A stretch of 64,000 nt of DNA from Cytophagales bacterium (GTDB lineage Bacteria > Bacteroidota > Bacteroidia > Cytophagales > Cyclobacteriaceae). Location of the stretch: positions 868,001 through 932,000 of the forward strand of contig JAWPMT010000001.1 in NCBI GenBank assembly GCA_033344775.1, read 5' to 3'. The position numbers were made by a program, and so were the translations under genes. Shown here one piece after another: positions 49,405 through 60,700 of this stretch (its first letter is position 1; each line of letters starts with the position of its first letter). The notes beneath the pieces were generated by a model. That model saw nothing but the letters and a program-made list of their open reading frames with translations, was not told the origin of the DNA and did no database searches.

Positions 49405-52327
49405 CAAACATCTATTCACAGGCATATTTGCCCTGTTCTTTTTCCTCCTTTGTCAGAAAAGTGAAGGCCAAAGCCGATGTGCTGTTTCTCACGACTCTTA
49501 TCATGAAAATCCTGAACAATTCGAAAACTGGATTCACGAACTCAGAAAAGTACCACCAGCACATCGTACCGAAAATACTGCTACACGGATCCCAGTCGTT
49601 TTTCACATCATACATCAAGGCGAACCACTAGGGGAAGGAAGTAATCTCCCACTTGAGCGCATCGAGCAACAAATGACCACCCTGAATCAGGACTTCCGAA
49701 GGTTGAACCCTGATACCTTGGCAACACCAGCAGCTTTTTTACCCGTAGCCGTAGATACCCAAATCGAGTTTGTGCTGGCCAGACAGGACCCAGACGGCTT
49801 ACCTACGAATGGCATTACCCGAACCCGTGCCAGTCTGTCGACTTATCGATTTCAGGATGATGACATCCTAAAAAGTGAAGCCTACTGGCCTGCAGAAGAC
49901 TATCTCAACATTTATGTATCCAATCTGGACGGCTTTTTAGGTTGGGCTACTTTCCCTTTTTCTGACCTGGTGGGAATTGACGAGATCAACAATAACCGAT
50001 TGACCGATGGGGTCGCCGTAGATTTTGAATACGTAGGTTACAATCCGGAAGCAAGAGAGTTTGAAAGTCTTGGCCGTACGTTAACACACGAAATTGGGCA
50101 TTTCTTTGGATTGAAACATGTCTGGGGAGACGGAGGCTGTTCGGAAGATGATTTCGTACAGGATACTCCCCTTTCCAGCACCAGTTACCAGGGCCAGTGC
50201 CCCACCGACGAAGTGGAATCCTGTTCTTCAATAGACATGTATTCGAACTTCCTTAATTACACCGACGATGCTTGCATGAATTTGTTCACTTTTGGTCAAA
50301 GGGGTCGCATGGCTTTAGTCTTGCAAAACAGCATACGTCGAAGTTCATTAAGAGATTCCAGAGCACTGGGAACTCCGGTAATGCAGGCCAATGATCTTGG
50401 AATTACAAATGTCGAAAATCCGGAAGACCTGTTTTGTGATACCTCGTTTTCTCCACAAGTTGGCATCAGAAATTTTGGCACCAATACGGTAACGAATGTT
50501 GAAATCAGCATGCTGATAGACAATGTAACGTTGCACACTTTGAACCAGGAACTGGAATTGAATACAGGAGCCACTACTACCCTTACGTTTCCTTCCGTCA
50601 ATTTCGAGACTAGTGCGAATCAAGACCTGACCTTTCAGGTCGTCAGCATAAACGGGGTAACCGATGAAAATTCAAGCAATAATCTCCTTGAAATTACCGT
50701 ACCCCCTGCTACCCGAGTACCATTACCTTATTTGGAGGATTTCGAATCGATCAACACCCTGATCACAAGGACCGAGATCAGCATTTCCGACCACTGGGAA
50801 CGAGCAACGGCACCGTACCTCACAAGCACGGATGTCGCTGGGCAATTGAACTTCCATGGAAGCCAACGCAGACTTGGCGAATTTCATTATTTGTTGTTAC
50901 CCAACCTGGATTTAACAGACGTCAATTCAGCCAGCTTATCCTTTCGATATGCGTATGCTCGATTAGGACTCAGCGATTCCAAAGATGGCTTACTCCTGAT
51001 GGCATCACGTGATTGTGGCGTCACCTTTGATCAGGTACTTTTTTCAAGTTACGGAGAGGAGCTGGTCACCATTGATCGGACAATCACTAGCGCATTCACC
51101 CCTACCGGACCTGACGACTGGCAGGAAGTGGAGTTGAACATTACTTCGATCCTGGATCCAAACCTGAGACTCGCATTTGTCGGACAAAACGGATCAAACA
51201 ACAACATCTACATCGATGACATTCAAATCATAGAAACGGAGCTTCAGGCTTACGATATTGGTATTACGAATGTCACACAACTTCCGGTAGTTACCTGTAC
51301 CAATTTCATTTCGCCCAGAATCACGGTGGAAAATTTTGGATTTGAGACCATCAACAACTACAACTTACAATATGAACTCGCTGCCACTTCGGGACAATCT
51401 AGTGTTTCGACGGAACTCGTATCCGGTGGCGTCGAAGCAAATTCAATCGCCGTTAGTAACCTGGAGGATGGCACTTATACAGTGACTTTATCTTCGAATG
51501 CACCCAATCAAGAAACAGATCAGGATCGCTCTAACAATACCTACACCAGGAATTTTGTTATCAATAGCGAATCAGTCACCTTACCCTTTCGGGAAACCTT
51601 CGATCAGCCGGATCAATGGGTAACAGTTAACCCCACCGGAAACGCTATTTGGACACAACAAGATCAATCTGTGCAGGCTGCCGCATTCGCGACCGGAGAT
51701 CTGGGTTCTGCCCATTGGTTGGTCAGTCCTGTTTTAAATACCGGAAGCTTGACGGAAGGCACCCTTCGTTTTCGAATGGCACATGCGCAAACTGGCGTGG
51801 CCAATGATCGACTACAGGTATTGTTATCGGTCAATTGTGGACAGTCTTATGACCAAATCATCTTCGACAAATCCGGAGAAGCCCTTAGCACGACCACAGC
51901 TACAACCGCTTTTACACCGACAGAAGAAGATTGGCGTGAAGAATCTATCGACATCAGTCAATACATGATTTGGGAGGAGATCAGACTCGCTTTTGTATTT
52001 ACCAATGGTGGTGGCAACCACTTGTACATTGATGAAGCCGAGGTATTCCCGGTGAGACCTTCCTTTTTAAGATCATTCGAGCGGTCCATTGAAGTTTACC
52101 CAAATCCTGCGCAAGACAACTTTGCGGTCACGCTTGACATGCCACAAAAAGACGATATCGTCGTTTCTTTGGTAGACCTTTCGGGTAGGATCATTGCTCA
52201 ATTCCGTGAGCCTAACGGACTGAACCAAACCTATCGGTTTCAGGTCGCTGACCTGGCCGGTCTTTACATCTTACGGGTTGCCGGAGAAAATTTCGAAAAC
52301 TCCCGTCGTGTGATGATCAGAAAGTAG
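49370..52327 (+). CDS. Secreted M43-family zinc metalloprotease with T9SS sorting domain
   Basis: 985 residues (or 982 from the ATG at 49379). After a signal peptide (I-F-A-L-F-F-F-L-L-C-Q-K-S-E-G-Q) there is a cytophagalysin-type catalytic domain with the zinc motif H-E-I-G-H-F-F-G-L-K-H at about residues 240-250 and a C-M-N-L-F-T Met-turn. Next come two alternating modules: CARDB-like (A-N-D-L-G-I-T-N-V, Y-D-I-G-I-T-N-V) and MAM/jelly-roll-like (P-L-P-Y-L-E-D-F-E and V-T-L-P-F-R-E-T-F). A type A T9SS sorting domain (V-Y-P-N-P-A-Q-D-N) ends the protein. Likely digests extracellular protein. Its start overlaps nifU. Confidence 0.93.
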   Translation: MTQMRNCLSRANKHLFTGIFALFFFLLCQKSEGQSRCAVSHDSYHENPEQFENWIHELRKVPPAHRTENTATRIPVVFHIIHQGEPLGEGSNLPLERIEQQMTTLNQDFRRLNPDTLATPAAFLPVAVDTQIEFVLARQDPDGLPTNGITRTRASLSTYRFQDDDILKSEAYWPAEDYLNIYVSNLDGFLGWATFPFSDLVGIDEINNNRLTDGVAVDFEYVGYNPEAREFESLGRTLTHEIGHFFGLKHVWGDGGCSEDDFVQDTPLSSTSYQGQCPTDEVESCSSIDMYSNFLNYTDDACMNLFTFGQRGRMALVLQNSIRRSSLRDSRALGTPVMQANDLGITNVENPEDLFCDTSFSPQVGIRNFGTNTVTNVEISMLIDNVTLHTLNQELELNTGATTTLTFPSVNFETSANQDLTFQVVSINGVTDENSSNNLLEITVPPATRVPLPYLEDFESINTLITRTEISISDHWERATAPYLTSTDVAGQLNFHGSQRRLGEFHYLLLPNLDLTDVNSASLSFRYAYARLGLSDSKDGLLLMASRDCGVTFDQVLFSSYGEELVTIDRTITSAFTPTGPDDWQEVELNITSILDPNLRLAFVGQNGSNNNIYIDDIQIIETELQAYDIGITNVTQLPVVTCTNFISPRITVENFGFETINNYNLQYELAATSGQSSVSTELVSGGVEANSIAVSNLEDGTYTVTLSSNAPNQETDQDRSNNTYTRNFVINSESVTLPFRETFDQPDQWVTVNPTGNAIWTQQDQSVQAAAFATGDLGSAHWLVSPVLNTGSLTEGTLRFRMAHAQTGVANDRLQVLLSVNCGQSYDQIIFDKSGEALSTTTATTAFTPTEEDWREESIDISQYMIWEEIRLAFVFTNGGGNHLYIDEAEVFPVRPSFLRSFERSIEVYPNPAQDNFAVTLDMPQKDDIVVSLVDLSGRIIAQFREPNGLNQTYRFQVADLAGLYILRVAGENFENSRRVMIRK

Positions 52328-52488
52328 TGGTAGTAAGCCACAAGTGATTATCTTACCCGATCAAGTCTTTTAGACCTCTGAATCATATTAAACCCGGTCA
52401 AGCCGCGTATAAAAAACGGCATTGGCCATACAAAACTGATCTAATAAAACGTCGGACTCGCCATATCGTCAGCTGGATCTTCCGGTTT

Positions 52489-55400
52489 GTGTACAAGTCC
52501 ATTCTTGTGCTGGTCATCCTGCAAGTATTACTCTTCATTGCCGGAGGTATCACCTTTGGTGTCTACAAGGAGGAAATTCACCATGGATTGGAATCTGCTA
52601 TGGGAGAAAACCTGTTTCGAGGAGACTCCATGCATATTGGCACATTGGATTATGCCAGCACATTAATGCTGGCTCCACAATTGGAGCTGGAAGAGGTGAA
52701 GATCTGGGGGTTGGGAGCTAAACACCTAACACCTGCTTTCGATTTGGGAAAGATCGAAATCACGCTAAGTTGGCATGAAATCCTGACGATGCTATGGGAC
52801 GCCAGCGAATGGTCCCGAACCAGGCCTTTCGTCAACATCAAAAATGAACGCGTAAGGGTCAAACTGAAGGGCATGAAAATCATCGACGGGACACTGACCA
52901 TGACCCGGACCAGTGAAGGACATAATCACCGGCTGTTCCGTCCGCCAATGGAAAAAATCCTCCAATTTGCTTCGGGAGAATTGAAAATGGCTGGTGGATT
53001 TCGCATCAGGAAATTCGAAGCTGAGAACTTTCACCTGGATTATTACAAAGATCGTAGCAGCAACCCTCAGGAAGCACTTCCCAAGCGGTATGATGTCCAA
53101 TTCGATTACATGAGCATGGACATGTCTTCTGATCCCGAACGTGCTTATTTTAACGATTTCTATGCCGAGGGCACGATTAATTCCATTCGGGTCAAAGACA
53201 ATGAAGGATTGGTTGGCAGGACCTTCAAAGCAGATGGTGATGCAGAATTGATCAAACTCTCCATCCCTCAAAAACTGAATAACGATACTGGTTTTGATCT
53301 GGTCAGCGATAATTTCAATGTGACCTTCAACGACCTTACGGCAACCACACGGGGCATTCTTTCTACCCTGAACGAACGCATGCGAATGGACATTGATTTC
53401 CAAAGCAAAACAGGAACGGGTACCCGAAAAAATGAGGCCCTTTTGTCATTTTTGGAACTGACCCTCTCTGATCGTTTCCTGGACATCATCAGAAGTTATG
53501 ATCCTTTGGGAGAATTGACATTTGTTGGGAAGGTGTACAACAAAGACAATGCATATGGAGGCCCGATTAAAATTGATCTGGATTACGATGCTTCCGCGAC
53601 CTCTTTTCAATTTCGATTCTTCGAAAATGGTAAATCTCACCGCATCTCTGACCTGGAATTGTCGGGTGAATTTGAAGTCGGTGGTGACAGCCCCTCCTAC
53701 ATCACCGCTGACATCACCAATGGCGAACTTTACCCCGGACAACCTTTTCAGGGCCGTATTGTACTGGACAATGTATTTCGCAGGGAATTCATGGATTCCA
53801 TCCAACAACTGGCGCAACCTCCTCTGGCGGAAGTACAATTCGAATCCAATCACGTGGATTTTAAGCGTTTGTTAGAGTTCCTGGAATTTGATGCCTACGA
53901 CCAGGCCGAAGGTTTCATTGATTTTCGGGACTTTCACTTTTCTGGTCCGATTGCCAGTCTGAGCAAGTCTTATTCCGACTTGAATTATGGAGGTGAATTG
54001 CGTTTTGACAACCTGACCTTCGACAAGTCTATTCCAAAGTTACCCTTCCCCTTGCATGTGGAAGAAACAAACGGAGGCATTGTCTTTGCAAAAAACAGTG
54101 TCAAACCCAAGATGGCTTTCACGTTTAACCAGCACCCTATCGCCATCAAATCAGGCATTATCCGTGATTTCGTTCCTTACATATTCAATGAAGACCGTGA
54201 TCGGCTCACCTTGGAGAATTTCAGCATTGAGGTAGATTCGGTTGAGATCAAAACCTTACTAGAAGAATTGGCAGAACTCAGTGCAGACAAAAATGACTCC
54301 TTATTAGTGGACTTTGAGCAAATCAAATCCGGCTACCAAACGGTCGTGAATAACCTGAAGATCAAAGATCTGGAAATCACCATTCCACAAGTAGACGTCA
54401 GCGAATTGTACCAGATCAAAGATGTGGCGGGCATATTTCCAATGGTTGGCCCGATACAGATGATTAATAAAATCAACATTGATGATGGCATTTCACTGGA
54501 AGTCACAAATCAAATTGGTTCAGACAGTATTCAAGTCAGTCAACGCATCCAAATGCTCAATGAAAGATTAGTCGCGGAAACTGAACTGAACCTGGCGATT
54601 GCGGATATCAATGATTTTGGCTGTCAAATCGGTATTGAAGTGCCTTTAGGAGGGCATTTATCTGAACCACTTTCGTTGGAAGGACAATGGCAGGTCACCA
54701 ACTCCTGGGGGCCAAATGAGATCGAAACTTATCTTTCCGGATCGGGATCCAGAATATTCAACGAAGCACTAGACATTGATCTGCAAATTCAACAATTCGA
54801 GGCGGATCTTCGCCTGGAGGATTATCAGCTTACTCCTCCTGTAGAATTGAGCATTGGCATTCAGCTTGATGAGCAAGTGGTCGGACTCAATGTTCAGGTG
54901 AAAAATGACAGTATTTTCATTGAAACGCCAGCCCCGCAATCCCTGGAATTTGCTGTGGCCAAAAAATATCTCTCCCTGATTTGTGAAATTGACCAAAACC
55001 TCGAAAGACTTCAAAATCTGGAAGGCGTCATGACCTTCAATACCTATCTGAAGGAGCCACTTCATCAGGTTGGACTATCCATGATTACCGAAGCCAATCA
55101 GGTGGGTACTTTCGGGCTGCAAGACCTGTCTTTCGATTTCATCAAAGGATCGGATGTTATTGGCTTTCAAAACATCGATGGACGATTCCGATACGATGCA
55201 GAGGCCGTTTATATCGACCAGTTCCGGGGTAATTATGAAGATTCGGACTTTGAGATCTACAATACGCAGTTAGAAGACATCATTGGTTTCATCCTTCTGG
55301 GAGATCCGCTGGTGATCGATAGCCTGCACCTCCGGTCTAACCTGCTGGACCTGACCAGTATTCTGGAAAGTGGCGATGCATACAGCTTTCCTTGCGAAGT

Positions 55401-56520
55401 GGAGGAAGCGAACGTGCCAATAGAACCTCAAGCTATTTGCGAAGGCTGTCTGGTTCGAACCCAGACCCATGACACCTTCCCTGAAGCGGAACCTATCGCC
55501 TTCTCACTCCTCAATTTCCTGCAAACATCCGAAGTGAAATATGCCGATGCATATCTGGAACGCATCCTGTTTCGCCCCATTTCCGGCAGTGCGCCTTTTG
55601 AAATTGACAATCTGAGTACGAGTGTAAAGCTAGATTCCAGTCGCTTGACCCTATTGGACCTGCAAGCCAGAATGTACGATGGGCTGATCTTCCAATATCA
55701 ACCTCTCAATGTCTGGGTGAAAAACCTGGATACCATCGCCGTACAGGGTGCTTACACCGTAAAGGATCTGGAATTGCATGAAGTGATCGAGAACCTGAAT
55801 AACCCCTCAGTCGATGTACTCAAATCCGATCAACTGGATTTTAAAGGCAAGCTCTCCATGGATTTTGATTTCATTGATACGCTTACGCAAGCCACGGACC
55901 TTAACAACCTGGAATTCAGGATCAATAACATGCAGATCGTGGAAGGCTCTGCGTTGGAGCTGAACCGTATCGGAATGGACAAAAAATGGAAAGAGAATGT
56001 GGGTCCATTCAAACGAATGGTGGCCGGACTCTTTTTGGGTAGCTTCAAGAAAAAATTCGAGCGACCAACGCAGTATGTCATGAACCTCGAAAACCTGGTG
56101 CTTGATACTGGTTGGGTACAATTTGATGTGATGGAATTCTACAACAACCAATTCAACTTGGTGGCCAGTGGAAATTACCACATTGAAAACGGTCATCGGG
56201 ATGTCGACCTGCTCCTGCAACGTAGCGAAAAGAATTATCAGTATGACAAGTTTCTATCCACCTACTGTGACAATGGTTTTCTGACCTACTTTAATGTAAC
56301 CGAAGACGCAGAAAAAATTGAATTCATCTCTCCTTCTACCGAAGAACAAAATGCGCGTGATCAGGCTTTTCAGGATTGCCTGGAGGCATGCCCCTGCTCA
56401 GAAGAAGATTGCGTCAATACCTGCCTGGAACAGTTTCCTACCCTCAACAAACATCGTGAAGTACCCAACAAGATCCAGTTCAGAATAGGAAATAAACGGA
56501 TCAAGGAGAGGTGTGATTAA
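52489..56520 (+). CDS. Giant AsmA-like envelope protein
   Basis: 1343 residues from a GTG at 52489. An N-terminal membrane helix (about 4-25) anchors a long periplasmic region that reads like AsmA/YicH-type repeating beta strands, ending in an AsmA-2-like C-terminal region. Proteins of this class bridge the periplasm and help move phospholipids or build the outer membrane. The frame is open back to 52348 with a basic stretch (K-K-R-H-W-P-Y-K-T-D-L-I-K-R-R) before the helix, but no ATG/GTG/TTG lies there, so the true start could be a rare codon (for example the CTG at 52378). The C terminus has an unusual Cys cluster, C1297, C1301, C1303, C1308 and C1312. Confidence 0.85.
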   Translation: MYKSILVLVILQVLLFIAGGITFGVYKEEIHHGLESAMGENLFRGDSMHIGTLDYASTLMLAPQLELEEVKIWGLGAKHLTPAFDLGKIEITLSWHEILTMLWDASEWSRTRPFVNIKNERVRVKLKGMKIIDGTLTMTRTSEGHNHRLFRPPMEKILQFASGELKMAGGFRIRKFEAENFHLDYYKDRSSNPQEALPKRYDVQFDYMSMDMSSDPERAYFNDFYAEGTINSIRVKDNEGLVGRTFKADGDAELIKLSIPQKLNNDTGFDLVSDNFNVTFNDLTATTRGILSTLNERMRMDIDFQSKTGTGTRKNEALLSFLELTLSDRFLDIIRSYDPLGELTFVGKVYNKDNAYGGPIKIDLDYDASATSFQFRFFENGKSHRISDLELSGEFEVGGDSPSYITADITNGELYPGQPFQGRIVLDNVFRREFMDSIQQLAQPPLAEVQFESNHVDFKRLLEFLEFDAYDQAEGFIDFRDFHFSGPIASLSKSYSDLNYGGELRFDNLTFDKSIPKLPFPLHVEETNGGIVFAKNSVKPKMAFTFNQHPIAIKSGIIRDFVPYIFNEDRDRLTLENFSIEVDSVEIKTLLEELAELSADKNDSLLVDFEQIKSGYQTVVNNLKIKDLEITIPQVDVSELYQIKDVAGIFPMVGPIQMINKINIDDGISLEVTNQIGSDSIQVSQRIQMLNERLVAETELNLAIADINDFGCQIGIEVPLGGHLSEPLSLEGQWQVTNSWGPNEIETYLSGSGSRIFNEALDIDLQIQQFEADLRLEDYQLTPPVELSIGIQLDEQVVGLNVQVKNDSIFIETPAPQSLEFAVAKKYLSLICEIDQNLERLQNLEGVMTFNTYLKEPLHQVGLSMITEANQVGTFGLQDLSFDFIKGSDVIGFQNIDGRFRYDAEAVYIDQFRGNYEDSDFEIYNTQLEDIIGFILLGDPLVIDSLHLRSNLLDLTSILESGDAYSFPCEVEEANVPIEPQAICEGCLVRTQTHDTFPEAEPIAFSLLNFLQTSEVKYADAYLERILFRPISGSAPFEIDNLSTSVKLDSSRLTLLDLQARMYDGLIFQYQPLNVWVKNLDTIAVQGAYTVKDLELHEVIENLNNPSVDVLKSDQLDFKGKLSMDFDFIDTLTQATDLNNLEFRINNMQIVEGSALELNRIGMDKKWKENVGPFKRMVAGLFLGSFKKKFERPTQYVMNLENLVLDTGWVQFDVMEFYNNQFNLVASGNYHIENGHRDVDLLLQRSEKNYQYDKFLSTYCDNGFLTYFNVTEDAEKIEFISPSTEEQNARDQAFQDCLEACPCSEEDCVNTCLEQFPTLNKHREVPNKIQFRIGNKRIKERCD

Positions 56521-56721
56521 ACTATCACTAGTCTACGATAGCAGCGAGGACTGATATCAGAGCGAATACATCTCATAACTTTATCCTTGCAGGGTTCGCA
56601 CCTTATGCTTTTCAGGGTCTGCAATAGTACTATTGCAAGGAAAAGAAACCCTCAGGCGCCTTGACTCGCGTATCACTCTTCTGTATCTTATCGGCACTAA
56701 CCAACCCTTAGACAAATTCGT
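56521..56721. other. Intergenic region with a 16-bp perfect palindrome
   Basis: GCAATAGTACTATTGC (56631-56646) is a perfect palindrome in the promoter region of the lipoprotein gene at 56722 and may be an operator. No gene, RNA or other repeat is seen. Confidence 0.5.
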
Positions 56722-57504
56722 ATGAAAACATCTATACAAAACCTTGTATTAGCACTAATTTTCCTGAGCTCGTGCTCGGTTTATGACCTCACGAATCTCC
56801 CCCCAGCTGATGTAAACGAAATCTACCAAAACGCATTAGCGGATGCAGTTTACCCGACCGATGCCAAAGTAGACAAAAACCTGTTCGCCATCAGTAAAGA
56901 CAATCCCGACCTGACCTGGAAAACCATCAATGGTGAGGAATATGTTTTAGTAGTTTCCTGGAAAGGTGAAGAAAAATGGTACAAGCCACCGAATGTAGGT
57001 CCTGACAATGTTTACAACACGGGTACATCGCACCCGGTTTGGGTAACCGCTGCACCCCAACTGCTCAATTGGGCAAAACAAGAAACACGCTTGATGAAAT
57101 GGGTAGAAGACGGAGCAATCGAACAAGTAAACAGCAGACTGAAACAATTACTGGGACTCCCTCCCAACCCAGGAAACCCCTACAACTATTTTGTAGAATT
57201 CTGGGTAAATCCCAGCGACCTGTTCAGACCTTGTCCTGATCGCGAAATTGATGATAATGAATGCGAGGCATGCAACGCTACCGACACTACCTTTCAAACG
57301 TGGATCAATGATACCCGGAATGCTCGTTATTATGACACATGCGAATTATTGGACCGATATCCATGGACCGCTCTGGGATACACCTACGATTGGTCACCAG
57401 CTAACAAAACACATCGTGGCATGAGTGAGTACGTGATCCATAACAATGCCAACATCATTGTCAATAAGATCTACACCACGGAAGCGTATTTGAAGCAGCA
57501 ATGA
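56722..57504 (+). CDS. Lipoprotein of unknown function
   Basis: 260 residues. Signal peptide with lipobox L-S-S-C (Cys18). The mature part has a conserved-looking core (L-L-G-L-P-P-N-P-G-N-P-Y-N-Y-F-V-E-F-W-V) and six Cys in the C-terminal third (F-R-P-C-P-D, N-E-C-E-A-C-N-A-T-D, Y-D-T-C-E-L-L) that may form disulfides. I do not recognise the family. It precedes the unusual pair of large leaderless proteins by 199 bases and could be their surface partner, which is inference. Confidence 0.8.
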   Translation: MKTSIQNLVLALIFLSSCSVYDLTNLPPADVNEIYQNALADAVYPTDAKVDKNLFAISKDNPDLTWKTINGEEYVLVVSWKGEEKWYKPPNVGPDNVYNTGTSHPVWVTAAPQLLNWAKQETRLMKWVEDGAIEQVNSRLKQLLGLPPNPGNPYNYFVEFWVNPSDLFRPCPDREIDDNECEACNATDTTFQTWINDTRNARYYDTCELLDRYPWTALGYTYDWSPANKTHRGMSEYVIHNNANIIVNKIYTTEAYLKQQ

Positions 57505-57703
57505 TCGATCGGGAAGGGAGTTAATTTCTACTTAAATCAACCACTTGTAAGAAATTCTCTCCCTTTCCATACCTATCTACTTGACTAATCTGCTTTCTAT
57601 CACTAAATTGATAGGGTAAGTACAACCAGTTTTGCTCCTTCTTAGGTATCATTTTCATCATACCTCGTAGGCACAAAACATACAACCATCATTTTACACT
57701 CTT

Positions 57704-60700
57704 ATGAGTTCCACCTTGCTAGTTCCCTTGCAGATTGATGCACTCTGCCTGGAAAAAGACCAGTTGGCTATTGAAGCAAGTGCCGATTTTAGTCGCCTAC
57801 CTTTTCAAAAAGATGGTGCAGATCAAAACCCCAATAGCCTCAACATTAGTGATACCGTACTGTCGAACGAATTTCAAAACCTGAACTTCACACTAAAAAA
57901 GGGCATCCACCTTCACTGGGCAATGCCCGATGGTTTGACCATGGGTGTCCAGGATACCAACAAGAAAATTGTCTATCCGCAAATTCCCAATCGTTGGTTG
58001 ATCACCAAGTATATCAACGAAAAACAGGAAGGCCAATGGATCGTTGAAAGCGACTACCTGCATCCACAAAATGCTTCGAATGATTATGGGAGTGTTTCGT
58101 ACCCGATTGATCTAAAAAATTATACGGCTCAGGTCATTGCTTCAGAAATTGAGGAAACACCTTATCAGCCCTACCGATTCATCGGCAGGCAAGTTCCATA
58201 TGTAGACTGGAATGAGGAAGAAAGTGTAGATCGGCTAAAAGGTCTTACCGTAGCGGGCTATGGTACACCCAGTTTTGCGGCTTTCTATCCCAACTGCTAC
58301 AGCATCTTAGGGTTCCAGGAAGATACGGATACAACACCAGATGCCTTAAACAACACCGAATACACCGTCGTTGGATGGTACTCCGATACCAGTAATGACC
58401 CCCTGAATAAACTCATCCGAGACAACAGCGGTAAAACCATTGGTGAATTTCGCGAATTGATCAAAGGCACCTTCAATTGGGAAATACCTGAAGATGCTGA
58501 TGCAGCCCCTGAGAACATGGTTTGCTTCGGACACCTCTCTTTTAATGCAAATACCAGGTCGTTTGAGTCCACTCGTACGACCGATGTGGAGTTAGCGATT
58601 GGTAATTCCGGAAAAGAAGCCTTGTCAGCGTACATGGCCACTAAATTCCATCCGGACAAGAAGAAAGTTGCCGAAGAACAGCTGATGGCCATTCAACTCA
58701 GCAACATGGTCAATACGACAGGAACGGATGTAGGCCCTGCATTTCGACAAGCCTTTCACGACGATCAGTTTGCCAGTAAAAACGGCCAGACAGTCTGGGT
58801 GGTCACGCTTCAAAGCAATACCAACAATACAACAGACAAGTCCAGTCAAAATAACAAAGATGAAAACATTCAATTACCCCCAAACTTAACCCATCAGCTC
58901 AATGACCTGAACCTATCCCAAGCTGCATTTGAACAATCATCGAATCGGATCGAAGGCCTCAGGCATTCCCTTTTTTCCGATTGGTACAAATACATGGTGA
59001 GTGCCTACCCTGCCTCCGATGAGGTCGGTGCCTATCCTGACATGAACCTGATCCGATATTACATCGAGCAGAAAAGCATTCCGGAACTAGAAAACCTGAT
59101 CGAAGAAACCGGAACCTTGTTCGTCGAAAAAGACAAAAGCACTGGGATTATCACCTCTCTAAAAGGTGAAGGAGTAGATACGGTAGCAGCCCGGGTAAGC
59201 GGCTATTTTGCAGGATTAAAAACACTCGTAGACAGCTACAATACAGGAGAGCCTGAAGCCACCTATTTCACAGCCCTTTGTAATCAGGGAGCGATACCTT
59301 CTGATGTTACTTCCGACGCTGGGATCACCTGGGTACCAAACACCCCGATAACAGATCAATGCCTACAATTCAGCGGAAGAAACTTCCTAACCTATAACAT
59401 CTCTGAGGGTTGTAGAGGAATTTCTTTTTGGACAAAGATCATTGGGCAACAAAATCACGATGCGGTCTTCTTCAACCTGGAAGAGGTAGACAATAGTTCA
59501 ATTGGTGTTTCTGGTTTTGGAACGTTTTGGAATCGCGTGTCTATCAATGGGGTTGTAATAAATCCTGAAATCAACAAAGACTGGGGTAGTTTCCCAAAAG
59601 ACCAGTGGATCCATATTTACCTGGAGTCTGCGACCCATTTCAATGGGAATCTTTATCTATTGAGCTCCGATGGTACCCAACAATTCACCAGAGGAAACCT
59701 GACTAGTTTTCGGCTATTTAATAGCCCATTAAGTGAGGATGACATTTATACCGACAGGAACATCTTCCAAAAGAATCAGGCCGTCATCAGGCAGCAACCG
59801 GGGCCCAGGTATTATCAAACCAAAGAGCCGGTTTTACTCTTATCCGGTGATGATGTCAAACCTTCTCTCCGACATGGATACGATGGCAGGCAACACGAGG
59901 AAGATCTGATGGTTTGCAACATAGATTCAACACTCGTACTCCCACTGACCAAAGCGGGCATTGAATCATCCACTATACTGGACGATATAAGGAATAAAAA
60001 ACCTGGCAATGATACCGAGCTGATGGGATATCAATCCTGGGAAGAAATGCCCTGGAATCCCTTCATGTTCGAATGGGAAACAGCTAACTACCCCCTGCTA
60101 AAAGAGAATGCATCCACAGCATCGGAAGAAAGTACATCAGGAAGCGATGCATTAATAGCATCGGGAGGCAATTATCCGATCTCCTTCATCGAAGACAATT
60201 TCATTCAGGAAATGAACAAAGAGCAGTTGGCATTGAATGACAATGCTACTGTCTCTGGTGATCCTCAGATCTACAAAGGCTATACCATCATCACCAACCA
60301 GGCACAATTGCTGCTACAAGCGCAAGTCATTGTGTTCCTCAACAAACAACGAACCAATGATTTCATCGCGCAATTTGGGATCACCATAGAAACAGAGGAG
60401 CAGCAAACCAGTTTTAATGATTGGATCGCGGACAAGCCTAAACTTTCAGAAAGTAATTTCGAGGAATATACTGACTGGATCGATTCACTGCCTGAATATC
60501 TCTATACTGATACGCCAAACAACATCATTCGACAGGCCATTGGTGCCTACACAGAGGTAACACAACTTAATGTTCAATCTCAAGCCCTGGGTGGATTCAA
60601 TCAGGCGCTGCTGATGTTTAATCAGGCACTACAATTACCCATCAGCGATGCATTGGGTTATGATAACGCGAAGGAATTTGCCGAAAAAGTTGCCGATCTG

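Noticed and set aside
55445-55470. TGGTTCGAACCCAG, resembling a tRNA T-arm
   Set aside because: Inside the AsmA-like coding frame, with no complete cloverleaf.
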